This document shows positions 35,104 to 44,722 of a DNA stretch of 64,000 nucleotides, one piece after another; position 1 is the first letter of the stretch; each line of letters begins with the position of its first letter. The translations under genes were made by a program, and so were the position numbers. Source of the stretch: Paenibacillus sp. PAMC 26794 (GTDB lineage Bacteria > Bacillota > Bacilli > Paenibacillales > Paenibacillaceae); assembly GCF_000316035.1 (NCBI RefSeq), contig NZ_ANHX01000011.1:558001-622000 (forward strand). The letters are read 5' to 3'. Below the pieces are notes generated by a model, which ran no database searches, was not told the DNA's origin, and saw nothing but the letters and a program-made list of their open reading frames with translations.

Positions 35104-35163
35104 AAAAAAAGAAACCTACATCCTAATTGATTGCTCAGTTGCAGTCAGATAGAATATAGGTTT
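35104..35163 (-). terminator. Terminator after the SGNH gene
   Basis: On the minus strand AAACCTATATTCTA pairs with TAGGATGTAGGTTT across a long loop, followed by C and seven T. It separates the transporter/oxidoreductase operon from the giant secreted protein gene. Confidence 0.65.
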
Positions 35164-35190
35164 TCCAAGTGTCCTATGAGGACTAATCAA

Positions 35191-36399
35191 TTATAATGGC
35201 GGCTGCACCAATAACAACTTTCCAAGCTGAATGACCGTTTGATCATACCAAGCTGGATGTTGCCGAATATGTTCCATACTTCGTTTATTGCCACTTGCCT
35301 CAAACACGGCCGCTTTGTCAGTTTTCTCGTGATCGATCTCGAAGCGAACTGTATGTTTCCCATTCGCTAGCTCCGGCAAGAAAACATATTGATTTCGATT
35401 ATGATCGTTATAGGGTGTGAATCGATCAATAAGGAAGGGTTCCCCTCCACCCACCGACACCTTCAATCGGCCAGAATCCGGACCCCCGATATCAAATAAG
35501 CCGATGTGGGTTCCCTCAAACTCCACTGTGATCGCCTCTCCGGCATCAACTGCTCGCCATAAACCGGGGAACAACCAATCATACTCACGCACTAAAGGAA
35601 AATCATCAGAGGTCATGTAAGACCACCCTGCGGAAAAATGAGTAAGATAATCCAGTGGCTGCATGGTTGCATACTCCCAAGGATTGGCCGGTACCAAAGT
35701 GTCTTGTGGCAAATGATGTTCCACTTTTCCCGGGTGATCTCGAAGTTCGCTCATTTTCTCAAATGACCTGGTGATTGTATCTGTGTAAATCTGATGTCCT
35801 TCGGGAATCGTTGGATGGATCGAATCATGCGTGAAAATAACGGCTCCGTGGATGGACACGTCTGCTCTTGAAGTAAAAATAAGCTTTCCATCCGAAACCA
35901 ATTGACTGACCGCTACGCCCAGATGAATGGAAGGAATGCCGTAATAGTCGGCGACTTCCTCTTGCATAAGAGCGCCCTTCTGGTATTCGCCGGATTGAAA
36001 TGAGATCAAATCCCGCTCCTTCACCGTATACACAAACAAGATATCGATAAACCGGCTGCGCTTACGAATCTGTCGGACAATGCCTTCGATCCGCGCTTTG
36101 GACTCGGGAACTCCGCCATCGTTGCCAACAAATTCAACAAACACGAGATCAGGCTGATGACGCAGTACATCTGTCTCCAAACGGGCGCAGCCAAGGTCCG
36201 ATCCTGTCCCATCAATGCCTGCATTCACAGAGCGGATATCCGCATGGGGATATTGCCCCCGCAGCCAATCCGCCGTCATGACTCTGTATCCTTCAGAACG
36301 TGTATTACTCCCGCCGAAATAAACGATGGTCACGGTTTCTCCATTTTCCAACTTCTGAATGACATTAGGTAGCCCTCTTCGTGGGAAAAATTCCTTCAT
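35191..36399 (-). CDS. SGNH/GDSL-type hydrolase with C-terminal beta domain, cytosolic
   Basis: The ATG at 36399 is the likely start (402 residues); a GTG at 36420 overlaps the upstream stop as GTGA and is the alternative. SGNH blocks: FGGSNTRSEG (block I, with Ser), NAGIDGTGSDLG (II), FVGNDGG (III, GxND) and HDSIHPT (V, Asp/His). The C-terminal 150 residues form a beta-rich domain with TVEFEGTHIGLFDIGG. No signal peptide. Members of this fold remove acetyl or other acyl groups from sugars. Directly after the FAD-enzyme gene, so probably co-translated and acting on the same imported saccharide. Confidence 0.8.
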   Translation of the reverse strand: MKEFFPRRGLPNVIQKLENGETVTIVYFGGSNTRSEGYRVMTADWLRGQYPHADIRSVNAGIDGTGSDLGCARLETDVLRHQPDLVFVEFVGNDGGVPESKARIEGIVRQIRKRSRFIDILFVYTVKERDLISFQSGEYQKGALMQEEVADYYGIPSIHLGVAVSQLVSDGKLIFTSRADVSIHGAVIFTHDSIHPTIPEGHQIYTDTITRSFEKMSELRDHPGKVEHHLPQDTLVPANPWEYATMQPLDYLTHFSAGWSYMTSDDFPLVREYDWLFPGLWRAVDAGEAITVEFEGTHIGLFDIGGPDSGRLKVSVGGGEPFLIDRFTPYNDHNRNQYVFLPELANGKHTVRFEIDHEKTDKAAVFEASGNKRSMEHIRQHPAWYDQTVIQLGKLLLVQPPL

Positions 36400-36416
36400 C
36401 ACGACTTCACCCGCCC

Positions 36417-38633
36417 TCACTTAGCGTTTTTAGGAGCAAAAAGTTTTACAGCAAACACTTCATAATATGGCGAACCATACGTTGCAGAGAAATCAAACCG
36501 GATGTGGGTTACACCTTGTGCATGCACCTGATGTTTATTCAATGAAAGATAATTCCCACGGACTTTAATTTCACTCTCGGTCCCGTCTTCCAAAGTTAAA
36601 GTCACATCATAATCTTGAATCAACGACTCGATTGGATCGTCGAAATGCTCCAAATTCAGCTGCGAATTGAAAACAAGATGGATTTCATCCAGATTCTTGG
36701 GGCTTGCAAAACCAAATTCCAACCATTCCTGTCCTTCCGTACGTTCCGAAATCCAGACGTTCGGCAGACCATAAGGTCTGGAGAAGCCGTTGACGACATT
36801 CGCGGGATTATACATATCCTGAGATGGTATCAGATCTTTGAAGCAAATGCTCTTATTAAGCTTCTTCAGCCTGGATGGCTCTTCCGGTCTATAAAGGAAG
36901 CTCACCGCTCCAGTCATTTTCTCTTCATTGCCATACACGGCAAGGCTCGCCGTACCTTCCAATACGATGTAGATTTTGTCGTCTTCTGGCTTCTTGCAGC
37001 TGAGTTCCAGTGTAATCCAGTCATCGTGACCCGCTGAAATCACCAAGTTGTAGCTTTTCAGCTCACAGGTGGGAATATAGTTTTCCTTCCGATCCCCACC
37101 AAACAGCTTCACTTGCAACGTTTCCGAATGCTCGGATCTATTTTTAATTTTGATCTGCACACTTTCAACCAGAGATGTTTGGATCGGCAAAACCAAACAT
37201 AACGCGTTCTCCAAGGAGATCTCTTCGGTTGGATGAAGATGTTCATAGCTTCGCTGAGACGAGGCACGAATCGTTAATCCGTCTGCGAAATAAGGATCTA
37301 ACGGCTCTTGAAGGCCTACAATTGTTTGCCCGTCTCGAAGCAGCTGCGCCTGAAGCTCACCCATATGGGCTTTGACGATGTCCGCAGGGTCTGTATCATA
37401 TTTTACGCATAACGCAGCAGCCGTTCCTACCGCCTGCCCCATACAACCACAGGTTGCCATCACCCTTGTAGATCCAAAAGCCACATGTGTAGCGCTTATA
37501 TTGCGGCCAGCAAACATGAGATTTGGGATATTACGTGAAAATAAGCTACGAAACGGGATATTGTACAATCCCGGCACAAAGTTCCACGCGGTAGCCGGCC
37601 CGTCATCGTAGATGCCTTTATTTGCATGCAAATCCATATACCAACCTCCGACGGATACCGCATCTTCGAAATGAGTCTTTTCTGTAAGATCGTTCTGAGA
37701 CAGCATGTGTTCCCCTATAAACCGCCTCGACTCCCGCTTTCCCGGAATCGGGCATACATAATCCAGGATAAGATTGTCTACATCATCAAACTCACCGCTA
37801 TTTTTGATATAATCCCAGATCCCATACACCAATTTCCGCAGTTCCAACGCGATGTCTTCATTATTCTTGATAATATCCATATGTCCGCCGTATTCCAGCC
37901 ACCACAATCCGCCAAGCCCGTTGATTTTCCTTGGAAAAGATCGATGGTTTAATCCTTTTCTGATACTATCAAAAAACTCCAGCTTCGTAATATCATACGC
38001 AAAGCCTGGCCTTTTGTAAGGAACGGAATAGTTTACGTCACGGGCTTGAAACAGAATCGTATCACCCATCGTGTAATGATCTGCCACTTCTGGAGCGAGC
38101 TCCTCCTGGTATTCATACTTCGCCTCTCTTCCCCATCGGAAGTGAGCACCTGCTTGGTATCCAACAATTCCATCACCGGAGCAATCGATATAGGTTGGGC
38201 TTTCAAAACGAAATTTTCTTTCGGAAGCCAATTGAAGGCCCTCCACCCATTGAATTCTGCCGTTCTCCATGCCCGTTTCATGCACACATGTATTCAGAAA
38301 TAGAGAAATGTTGGGTTCATCATAAACCATGTCAAGCAAGACCGTATCCGAAAGTGAAAGCATAAGCTTTTTGTTGTATAACGGATTATAATGAAAGATC
38401 TTCAGTTTGAGTTCTTCCACCAACCCGCCTTCGCGAGCATAATAGGATGGACTGTTTCCGAGATATGCCGACCCGTTAATGTGAACTCTGACCTCGCTGC
38501 TCGCATTTCCACCCAGAACTGGCCGATCATTGATAAGTGAAACCAGCAACCCTTGGCGTGCGGCAGCAATGGCAGCACATATCCCGGCAATTCCTCCACC
38601 TATGACGGTTACATCAGCTTTCATAAGCTCCAT
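36417..38633 (-). CDS. FAD-dependent oxidoreductase of the PF12831 type with C-terminal sandwich domain
   Basis: The ATG at 38633 (GGAGG, 8 nt) gives 738 residues; an upstream ATG overlaps the ribosome site. The FAD Rossmann motif is VIGGGIAGICAAIAAARQG at about 10-28, then GGNASSEVRVHI. A second FAD contact is MFAGRNISATHVAFGSTRVM, followed by GCMGQAVGTAAALC. The C-terminal ~270 residues are beta-rich, including a galactose-binding-like fold (VWISERTEGQEWLEFGFA). No signal peptide. Relatives are often loosely labelled xanthan lyase and have no settled reaction. The setting suggests oxidation of an imported sugar or uronate. Confidence 0.82.
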   Translation of the reverse strand: MELMKADVTVIGGGIAGICAAIAAARQGLLVSLINDRPVLGGNASSEVRVHINGSAYLGNSPSYYAREGGLVEELKLKIFHYNPLYNKKLMLSLSDTVLLDMVYDEPNISLFLNTCVHETGMENGRIQWVEGLQLASERKFRFESPTYIDCSGDGIVGYQAGAHFRWGREAKYEYQEELAPEVADHYTMGDTILFQARDVNYSVPYKRPGFAYDITKLEFFDSIRKGLNHRSFPRKINGLGGLWWLEYGGHMDIIKNNEDIALELRKLVYGIWDYIKNSGEFDDVDNLILDYVCPIPGKRESRRFIGEHMLSQNDLTEKTHFEDAVSVGGWYMDLHANKGIYDDGPATAWNFVPGLYNIPFRSLFSRNIPNLMFAGRNISATHVAFGSTRVMATCGCMGQAVGTAAALCVKYDTDPADIVKAHMGELQAQLLRDGQTIVGLQEPLDPYFADGLTIRASSQRSYEHLHPTEEISLENALCLVLPIQTSLVESVQIKIKNRSEHSETLQVKLFGGDRKENYIPTCELKSYNLVISAGHDDWITLELSCKKPEDDKIYIVLEGTASLAVYGNEEKMTGAVSFLYRPEEPSRLKKLNKSICFKDLIPSQDMYNPANVVNGFSRPYGLPNVWISERTEGQEWLEFGFASPKNLDEIHLVFNSQLNLEHFDDPIESLIQDYDVTLTLEDGTESEIKVRGNYLSLNKHQVHAQGVTHIRFDFSATYGSPYYEVFAVKLFAPKNAK

Positions 38634-38745
38634 TTGGATAACCTCCATGATTAGATGCTCCTATCATGGTAATGGTTTTGACCTCTTTTTTTTTACAGGA
38701 TTTCGCGAAAAAATCATACATTTTTTTGTATCCTTATTTGAATTC

Positions 38746-40356
38746 CTACCGTGTCATTTTTATCCGATATTGCTTAGGTGTATCCCCCGTATATTCTTTA
38801 AAAAGTTTGCAAAAGTACCCTTCATTGACGATGCCTACTTCCTCGCACAATTCCAATAAAGAATAATCTCGAACGTTTAACAACTCGAGGGCGAGATGGA
38901 TTTTTTTACGGTTAATGTAGCTAATCACGCCTTCGTTCATTGTTTTTTTGAATAAGCTGCTAAAATACGATGGCGCTAAATTCACTTCCTCCGCAATTGC
39001 CTCCAATGTTAAGCGTTGTTTCAGGTTTGTCTCTATAAAATGCATAGCACTCATGATCTCTGCACGATGTAATAGTTGGCCCGCATGCACGTATTCGAAT
39101 GTGAAGTCGCCAATATAAGCAAGCTGCTCTTGAAATGCCATAAATTCCATGGGGAAGTCTGGAACTTCCGTGGCCATCTTATTCCCCGATTTAAACTTTA
39201 CGGTAATGTCTCTGTACAAGTCTCTAATCATTGGCGCCATGATGGACTTGTGGATTTTATGGTCCGTAACAAATTGCGACAGTTCGGCAAGTGCATTGTC
39301 CAGCTCTTCCTTGGAAATCTTTCGTTTCATCCGTATAAGAAAATCAGCCAGCTTCTGCTGAAAGTCTGCTTTTTTGTCATTATGGTATTGGAACCGATGC
39401 ATCGGTGTTTTTACGACTTTCTCGGTATGATAATAGAAATCCTCACTCACATTTTTAGCTTCCGTGTACGCCTGTTTGATCGATTCCCAGCCTCGGTGCG
39501 GACTTCCAAAAGCGACAGATACCCTTTTATTCAAATATTGATGCAAATGAGAGATGATCTGCCCTCCCAAGGATAGGCAAGCATATTCCGTTTCCATATC
39601 ACTGCGATTATTTTCCCAGGATAAAAAGCCAATAAAACGATTATCCGACAGATCCGCAGCTACCCCACTACTACCATTCATCACCGTTTCTTCGATGATA
39701 TTTGTAATCGCATACTTCAAGATGTTTTGATCTGCGGCCGCGTATTCGTTTCGGAAACTTTCATACGTATTCATCTCAACGATGAAACAGCAATAGTTGG
39801 CTTGAAAGAAATGAAACTGCATGCGATTGGCAAAATCCGATGCCCGATGAGAAGGAATTTCACCTCGGATCAGTTCGTTGAAAAATTGCTTGCGCACTCT
39901 ATATTTATTTTCAAGTACGGATACGTTTAACGAGTGAAATTCCGCCTCTTTTTTCTCAAACTCATTTAAAATTCCGGCTGCTTTATCCAACGCTCGATTC
40001 AAATCGGCTTCCCTTAGCGGAACCTTTACAATGTACTCCAATACGTTGGCTTGAATCGCTCGCTGAGCGTATTCGAAGGAGGAATAGGCGGTGAGAAGTA
40101 TGTATTGGGTATGGGGGAGCTCCGCCTTGAGCTGCTCAATCATGGAGATTCCGTCCATTCGCGGCATTACAATATCGGATATGACGATATCCGGTTTAAG
40201 TTTTATGATCTCCTCGATCCCATTCAGCCCATTATTCGCTTTGCCCACTAGAACAAATCGTCTATCCCTATGAGAGAGTTCATTAAAAAACAATTCCAAT
40301 CGTTGAATGATCAGGTCTTCATCGTCAACAATGAAGCAGGTATAGTCTCTCCCCAT
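38746..40356 (-). CDS. Response regulator, YesN type (receiver plus AraC DNA-binding domain)
   Basis: 536 residues. The receiver domain at about 1-125 has acidic residues in FIVDDEDLI, phospho-acceptor Asp in VISDIVMPRMDG, Thr in YILLTAYSS and Lys in IVKVPLREADL. A long middle region (about 150-410) is typical of YesN proteins. The AraC domain (about 435-535) shows VNLAPSYFSSLFKKTMNEG and GIVNEGYFCKLFKEYTG then TPKQYR. Its ATG overlaps the kinase stop (TAATG). With the kinase it should control the locus; the shared direct-repeat element is a likely target. Confidence 0.92.
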   Translation of the reverse strand: MGRDYTCFIVDDEDLIIQRLELFFNELSHRDRRFVLVGKANNGLNGIEEIIKLKPDIVISDIVMPRMDGISMIEQLKAELPHTQYILLTAYSSFEYAQRAIQANVLEYIVKVPLREADLNRALDKAAGILNEFEKKEAEFHSLNVSVLENKYRVRKQFFNELIRGEIPSHRASDFANRMQFHFFQANYCCFIVEMNTYESFRNEYAAADQNILKYAITNIIEETVMNGSSGVAADLSDNRFIGFLSWENNRSDMETEYACLSLGGQIISHLHQYLNKRVSVAFGSPHRGWESIKQAYTEAKNVSEDFYYHTEKVVKTPMHRFQYHNDKKADFQQKLADFLIRMKRKISKEELDNALAELSQFVTDHKIHKSIMAPMIRDLYRDITVKFKSGNKMATEVPDFPMEFMAFQEQLAYIGDFTFEYVHAGQLLHRAEIMSAMHFIETNLKQRLTLEAIAEEVNLAPSYFSSLFKKTMNEGVISYINRKKIHLALELLNVRDYSLLELCEEVGIVNEGYFCKLFKEYTGDTPKQYRIKMTR

Positions 40357-42095
40357 TATGCATCTCCTTTTGGCAATTCTGCCGGGAATAAAGCGCGTAT
40401 ACGGGTTATTTCCTTAGGTATGCTTATGATATCCAGTCCAAATTGATCTCCGTAGTGGAGTCTTATTCGACCATGAATATTGTTCAGCCCGATTCGTTTT
40501 CTTTTTACTTCCTCTTCACTCGGTTCTGAGATTAAAATATGCTTTATTTTATCAGCTGGAATTCCCTCACCTTGATCAACAACTTCGATGATGACGATGC
40601 CTTCCTCCCTGTACGCATGAATCGTAATAGGGCCCTCAATTCCCCCTCCGTTATAACCATGGAAGATACTATTCTCCACAAGGGGCTGTAACAGCATTCG
40701 GAAAACTGGAAAATCCATCAGTCCTGCTTCGATATTTTCAATCAAGTGGAAGTTTCGGTTATACCGAATGTTCTGGATCTCGATATAGTCCGCTACATTG
40801 CGTAATTCCTGGCGTAGGGAAACCTTCTCAGATGCATCGTCTATCCCGTACTCCAATAATGAAATGAGCGATCCGATCACCACATCTACTTTCTCTATTT
40901 GTCCGAGACGTATCACATTGCTGATTGAACCAAGTGTGTTATACAGAAAATGTGGGTTGATTTGAGACTGTAACACCTGGATTTCCAACTTGCGCTCTAG
41001 TTCATTATGAAGCTCGGCTCGGCGAATCAGTTCAACAATTTGCTGCAGCATACGATCGAATGCTCGTGAAAGATCGCCAAACTCATCGTTTCGATTAATC
41101 GTTATTGTCGTTGTGAGGATGCCTTGTTCCACCTGCTTCATTTTTGTTTTGAGCGTATAGAGTGGTTTTCTTATATATTTGGCAACCAAAAAAGAAATGA
41201 ACAAACTTAAAATAAGACCTGCAGCGAGAAGCTCGAGGTAATAGGTTTCCAATCTGGACAACGCTGCTTTTAAGCGTGATTCATCGTTGATCGAGATGAT
41301 GGTCCAGTTGAATTTCTCCGTTGTTTTTTTCAAAAGGGAGACCGGAATACCATCGTTGGTAAACAGTTGAAGGTTTGTTTCTGTCGTATCCAAAATTTCT
41401 TCCGCTGACGTCTCTCCGATCGAAAAAGAATGATCTTGTATATTCAGAGGTCCTTTATTTTCAGAAAATCCGGCAATGATCTTACCTGACGTAGTGATCA
41501 GAGCCAGATTCATTTGTTCCTGTTTATTGATCTTGAACAAGGTTTCTTCAATGGCATTTAGATCCAAATCAACCGCAATGGCCATAGGAAACGGAGCACC
41601 GTTCAGATATCGAACCATCGTAACGGTCCAGCCGGAATACTTCGATTTGTAAGGTTCACTAACAAAGGTAGTCCTTCTATTCTTGTCAGCCGCATCAAAT
41701 AAAGGTGCTCTTTCAGATAAAGGTTCATCGAATATACGAGTAGGTGTACTTCCACCCAGAATGGATAAATCGCTTTTGATCAAATAAATATTACTGACAT
41801 AAATACTGTTGAGTTCATACAGCTCTCTTAATTGTTTTTTAATCACTTCGGTATTGTTAATGTTGGCTTTCACTGATGTTTCGACTGAGAAGAGAATCGT
41901 CTGGAAGGAGGAAAAATTAACGGTGAAATACTGGTCTACCTTGTCTAGTATTTGATTGGTGTAAAAAATGTCATTGGTTCTTATTTCCTTTTGGACATAG
42001 CGATAAGACAATTGGCTTATCAAGATGATGCAGCCTAATACAAATGCAAATACGATAAAAAATAATTTTAAAGGCAAGCTGATTCTTCTTCGCAT
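40356..42095 (-). CDS. Sensor histidine kinase, YesM type
   Basis: 579 residues. TM1 is at about 10-30 (LFFIVFAFVLGCIILI), then an extracellular Cache-like sensor (about 35-285), TM2 (about 290-310), HAMP (RNDEFGDLSRAFDRML) and the His-kinase domain with acceptor His in QINPHFLYNTLGSISN. The ATPase has VENSIFHG (N box) and DQGEGIP (G1). The ATG follows AAAGGAAG. Such kinases read a saccharide outside the cell, possibly with the binding lipoprotein encoded upstream. Confidence 0.92.
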   Translation of the reverse strand: MRRRISLPLKLFFIVFAFVLGCIILISQLSYRYVQKEIRTNDIFYTNQILDKVDQYFTVNFSSFQTILFSVETSVKANINNTEVIKKQLRELYELNSIYVSNIYLIKSDLSILGGSTPTRIFDEPLSERAPLFDAADKNRRTTFVSEPYKSKYSGWTVTMVRYLNGAPFPMAIAVDLDLNAIEETLFKINKQEQMNLALITTSGKIIAGFSENKGPLNIQDHSFSIGETSAEEILDTTETNLQLFTNDGIPVSLLKKTTEKFNWTIISINDESRLKAALSRLETYYLELLAAGLILSLFISFLVAKYIRKPLYTLKTKMKQVEQGILTTTITINRNDEFGDLSRAFDRMLQQIVELIRRAELHNELERKLEIQVLQSQINPHFLYNTLGSISNVIRLGQIEKVDVVIGSLISLLEYGIDDASEKVSLRQELRNVADYIEIQNIRYNRNFHLIENIEAGLMDFPVFRMLLQPLVENSIFHGYNGGGIEGPITIHAYREEGIVIIEVVDQGEGIPADKIKHILISEPSEEEVKRKRIGLNNIHGRIRLHYGDQFGLDIISIPKEITRIRALFPAELPKGDA

Positions 42096-42147
42096 CGATC
42101 ATCTTCCTTTTAGTTCCGTTTTAAACTAAGAATAGCATATGCTAATA

Positions 42148-42179
42148 AAGAGAGGGGCTACGAATAGCCACTCTCTCTT
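42148..42179 (-). other. Intercistronic stem-loop between binding-protein and kinase genes
   Basis: AAGAGAGGGGCTA, CGAA, TAGCCACTCTCTCTT form a strong hairpin with one bulge. On the minus strand it is followed by TTATTAGC rather than a full T tract, so partial termination or mRNA stabilisation of the transporter part is more likely than full stop. Confidence 0.6.
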
Positions 42180-42187
42180 CGTTTATT

Positions 42188-43774
42188 TTACTTGATAAGG
42201 CCGGCTTCTTTAAATTGCTGGATTGCGGTTTCCTTATATTTCTGCATGTCAAACTTGGTATCCAGCGTCTGGAGGAAATTGTCCCAGTTGGAAAGAGGCT
42301 CTTTGCCCGTCATAAATTTAACCAAGCTTTCATTAATGAAACGTGTGCGGTCAGCATCCAAGGTATCGCTAGGGTCTGGGGTCAATAAATTTCCGGGCAA
42401 CGTTGGCCCCACATATTGCTGATTGTCCTTGAAAGCTTCCGCCGTCTTCGGATTCTGGAAGCTGAAGTACTCTGCATCATCACCACGGCGTGGCATTCTA
42501 TAATGATCAACCCACAAGTACTTCTCTTTCATTTCCTTTGATAACTCGGAGGTTTTATTTTTGATCTTGCCGTCTACGACATCCCAATGGATGCCTTTGA
42601 TTCCGTATGCAAAGTTCGGATAGGCTTCTTCATCCGTAAAGAGATAATTTAGCATGGACAAGATCCGAATGATTTTGTCCTCGTCCGCTTTTGCGGATAT
42701 GGCCCATGAATTGCCTTGGAACGATTTTCTCTCTACAATTTGATCCCCGTAAGGACCTTTCATCGGAGGAATAACGATCCATTCAGGCACCTCGCCACTA
42801 ATTTCTTTCATTTTCTGTTGATAATCCGGCTCCAGTCTACGAGCATCTCTGATCATGAAGCCAACTCTACCCTTAAACATCTTTTGGTCCAACAGATCAG
42901 GCGAATTCATCGTCACCCAGTCTGGGTCAACCACCTTGGCTGCCATCATTTTATTAATGTAAGCAAGCGCCTCTTTCATTTTGGGATCGATAAACAGAAA
43001 TACCGGTTTATTATCTTTTATCTCAACGGCCGAAGGAGGATTGACGCCAAACATCCACATCAAGCTATCAAAGCCGTAGGTTTGCAGATTGCCTTCTTTA
43101 TTCATACCGCCGATGAATCCGTACGTATCGTTTTTACCATTACCGTCCGGATCTTTCTCTGTAAAGGCTTTCATAACTTCGAACAACTCATCAGGTGTGG
43201 TGGGCACTTCCATATTCAACTTTTTCAGCCAATCGTTGCGGATGAAGAAGCTTCGACTGATACCGTTTACATTATCATAACCTGGAACTCCAATCGTTTT
43301 TCCTTGATAGGACATCGCCTCCCAGGAGTCGTTGCCAAACCGTTTCTGTAGTTCAGGGAATTGGTCCATATACGGTGTCAAATCCGCAAGAACACCTTGG
43401 TCGTAATATTGCGCAAGATCAGCACGGCTCTTCAAGAAGATCAGGTCTGGAATATCCCCGCCTGCAATGAGTGTATTCAGTTTGGTTGTTGCTTGACCCG
43501 CTTGAGGAATCATCATATCCAAGTCGATGTTCATCTCTTCTTCCAACATTTGACGTTGAATATCTTCTTCACGTGGAGGTACCGGAGCAGCAGCATTAAA
43601 AGTGCCTTGGTTAAACATTGAGATTTTCATTTTGGTTGCAAACTGGCCAGACTGGCCTAGCGAATTACCCGAAGTTGTCAATGTAACTTCTTCATTTCCC
43701 CCACATCCTGACAAAAGCGTTCCAAGTGCTAAGATTGCCGACAGAATAGCAAATGAAATCTTTTTACGCTGCAT
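42188..43774 (-). CDS. Sugar ABC transporter binding lipoprotein (LplA type)
   Basis: 528 residues. Lipoprotein signal with lipobox LSGCGG (Cys24). The remainder is the large two-lobed extracellular solute-binding fold of the LplA/YtcQ group, about 500 residues, with DIPDLIFLKSRADL early and PPMKGPYGDQIVERK in the middle. The ATG follows GAGGAGAGG. It binds oligosaccharides at the membrane surface for the two permeases encoded just upstream. The ATPase subunit is not encoded here, as is usual for this class, which shares MsmX. Confidence 0.92.
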   Translation of the reverse strand: MQRKKISFAILSAILALGTLLSGCGGNEEVTLTTSGNSLGQSGQFATKMKISMFNQGTFNAAAPVPPREEDIQRQMLEEEMNIDLDMMIPQAGQATTKLNTLIAGGDIPDLIFLKSRADLAQYYDQGVLADLTPYMDQFPELQKRFGNDSWEAMSYQGKTIGVPGYDNVNGISRSFFIRNDWLKKLNMEVPTTPDELFEVMKAFTEKDPDGNGKNDTYGFIGGMNKEGNLQTYGFDSLMWMFGVNPPSAVEIKDNKPVFLFIDPKMKEALAYINKMMAAKVVDPDWVTMNSPDLLDQKMFKGRVGFMIRDARRLEPDYQQKMKEISGEVPEWIVIPPMKGPYGDQIVERKSFQGNSWAISAKADEDKIIRILSMLNYLFTDEEAYPNFAYGIKGIHWDVVDGKIKNKTSELSKEMKEKYLWVDHYRMPRRGDDAEYFSFQNPKTAEAFKDNQQYVGPTLPGNLLTPDPSDTLDADRTRFINESLVKFMTGKEPLSNWDNFLQTLDTKFDMQKYKETAIQQFKEAGLIK

Positions 43775-43839
43775 ATTGACCTCTCCTCTGCTTGTATATT
43801 ATCACGGTTTCCCCGTAATAAGTTAGGTTGGAACACTTT

Positions 43840-44709
43840 TTAACCTTTAACGGATCCCAGGAGTACACCTTTGGTAAAATGCTTTTGCAAAAATGGATAA
43901 ACGATCAATATCGGGACTGTAGTTACAACAACTGTAGCCATCTGCACAGCGAACGTACTGACAGCCCCGGAATTGGCAAGCGAATCAGCGCTTTGAGTTG
44001 CGACGTTAAGCAGGATGTTGCGCAAAATCACTTGAAGTGGCATGTAGTTGGAATCATTGATATATACAATGGCATCAAAATAACTGTTCCAATGCCCGAC
44101 TGCGTAAAATAAGGAAATGGTGGAAAGGACGGGTAAGGACAAGGGTAAAATGATCCTCCATAACGTCTGAAGCTCACTGGCACCGTCTACCCTCGCTGAT
44201 TCCTCGATTTCACCAGGTAATTGCTCAAAAAAACCTTTGATGATCACCAGATTAAATGCACTAATGAGATTTGGAATGATCAATACCCAAGGACTGTTTA
44301 ACAATCCCAGAGAGCGGATTAGTAAATATGTCGGAATTAACCCCCCACTGAACATCATGGTAAACACAATGAAGAGTAAAAACGGACTTCTTCCGGGCAA
44401 ATATTTTTTGGATAACGGGTAGGCCGCGATCACCGTAAAAAACACATTTAACGCAGTCCCTACAATCGTTCGGAACAACGTAATTTTATACGCCTGCCAG
44501 ATCCCATGAGAAATGAATACTTCTTTATAGGCCAGAAAGGTAAAGGATTCTGGTATAATCACAATTCCTCTTCTTAATACTTCCGATTCTGGCGTTACGG
44601 AGACAGCAACCACATATAGGAAGGGCAGCACGCACAGTAGGGATAACAAAATAAGAATCACATAAACGACGGTTTGCCAGACTTTTTCCCCGATTGTCAA
44701 ATGGATCAT
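43840..44709 (-). CDS. Sugar ABC permease (LplC/YtcP type)
   Basis: The ATG at 44709 is used (290 residues); upstream starts run into the preceding gene. About six membrane helices. The binding-protein-dependent transport EAA loop is visible as EIEESARVDGASELQTLWRI. C-terminal YPFLQKHFTKGVLLGSVKG is typical of LplC/YtcP. It partners with the permease encoded directly upstream. Confidence 0.93.
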   Translation of the reverse strand: MIHLTIGEKVWQTVVYVILILLSLLCVLPFLYVVAVSVTPESEVLRRGIVIIPESFTFLAYKEVFISHGIWQAYKITLFRTIVGTALNVFFTVIAAYPLSKKYLPGRSPFLLFIVFTMMFSGGLIPTYLLIRSLGLLNSPWVLIIPNLISAFNLVIIKGFFEQLPGEIEESARVDGASELQTLWRIILPLSLPVLSTISLFYAVGHWNSYFDAIVYINDSNYMPLQVILRNILLNVATQSADSLANSGAVSTFAVQMATVVVTTVPILIVYPFLQKHFTKGVLLGSVKG

Positions 44710-44722
44710 TCTAAAGACCACC

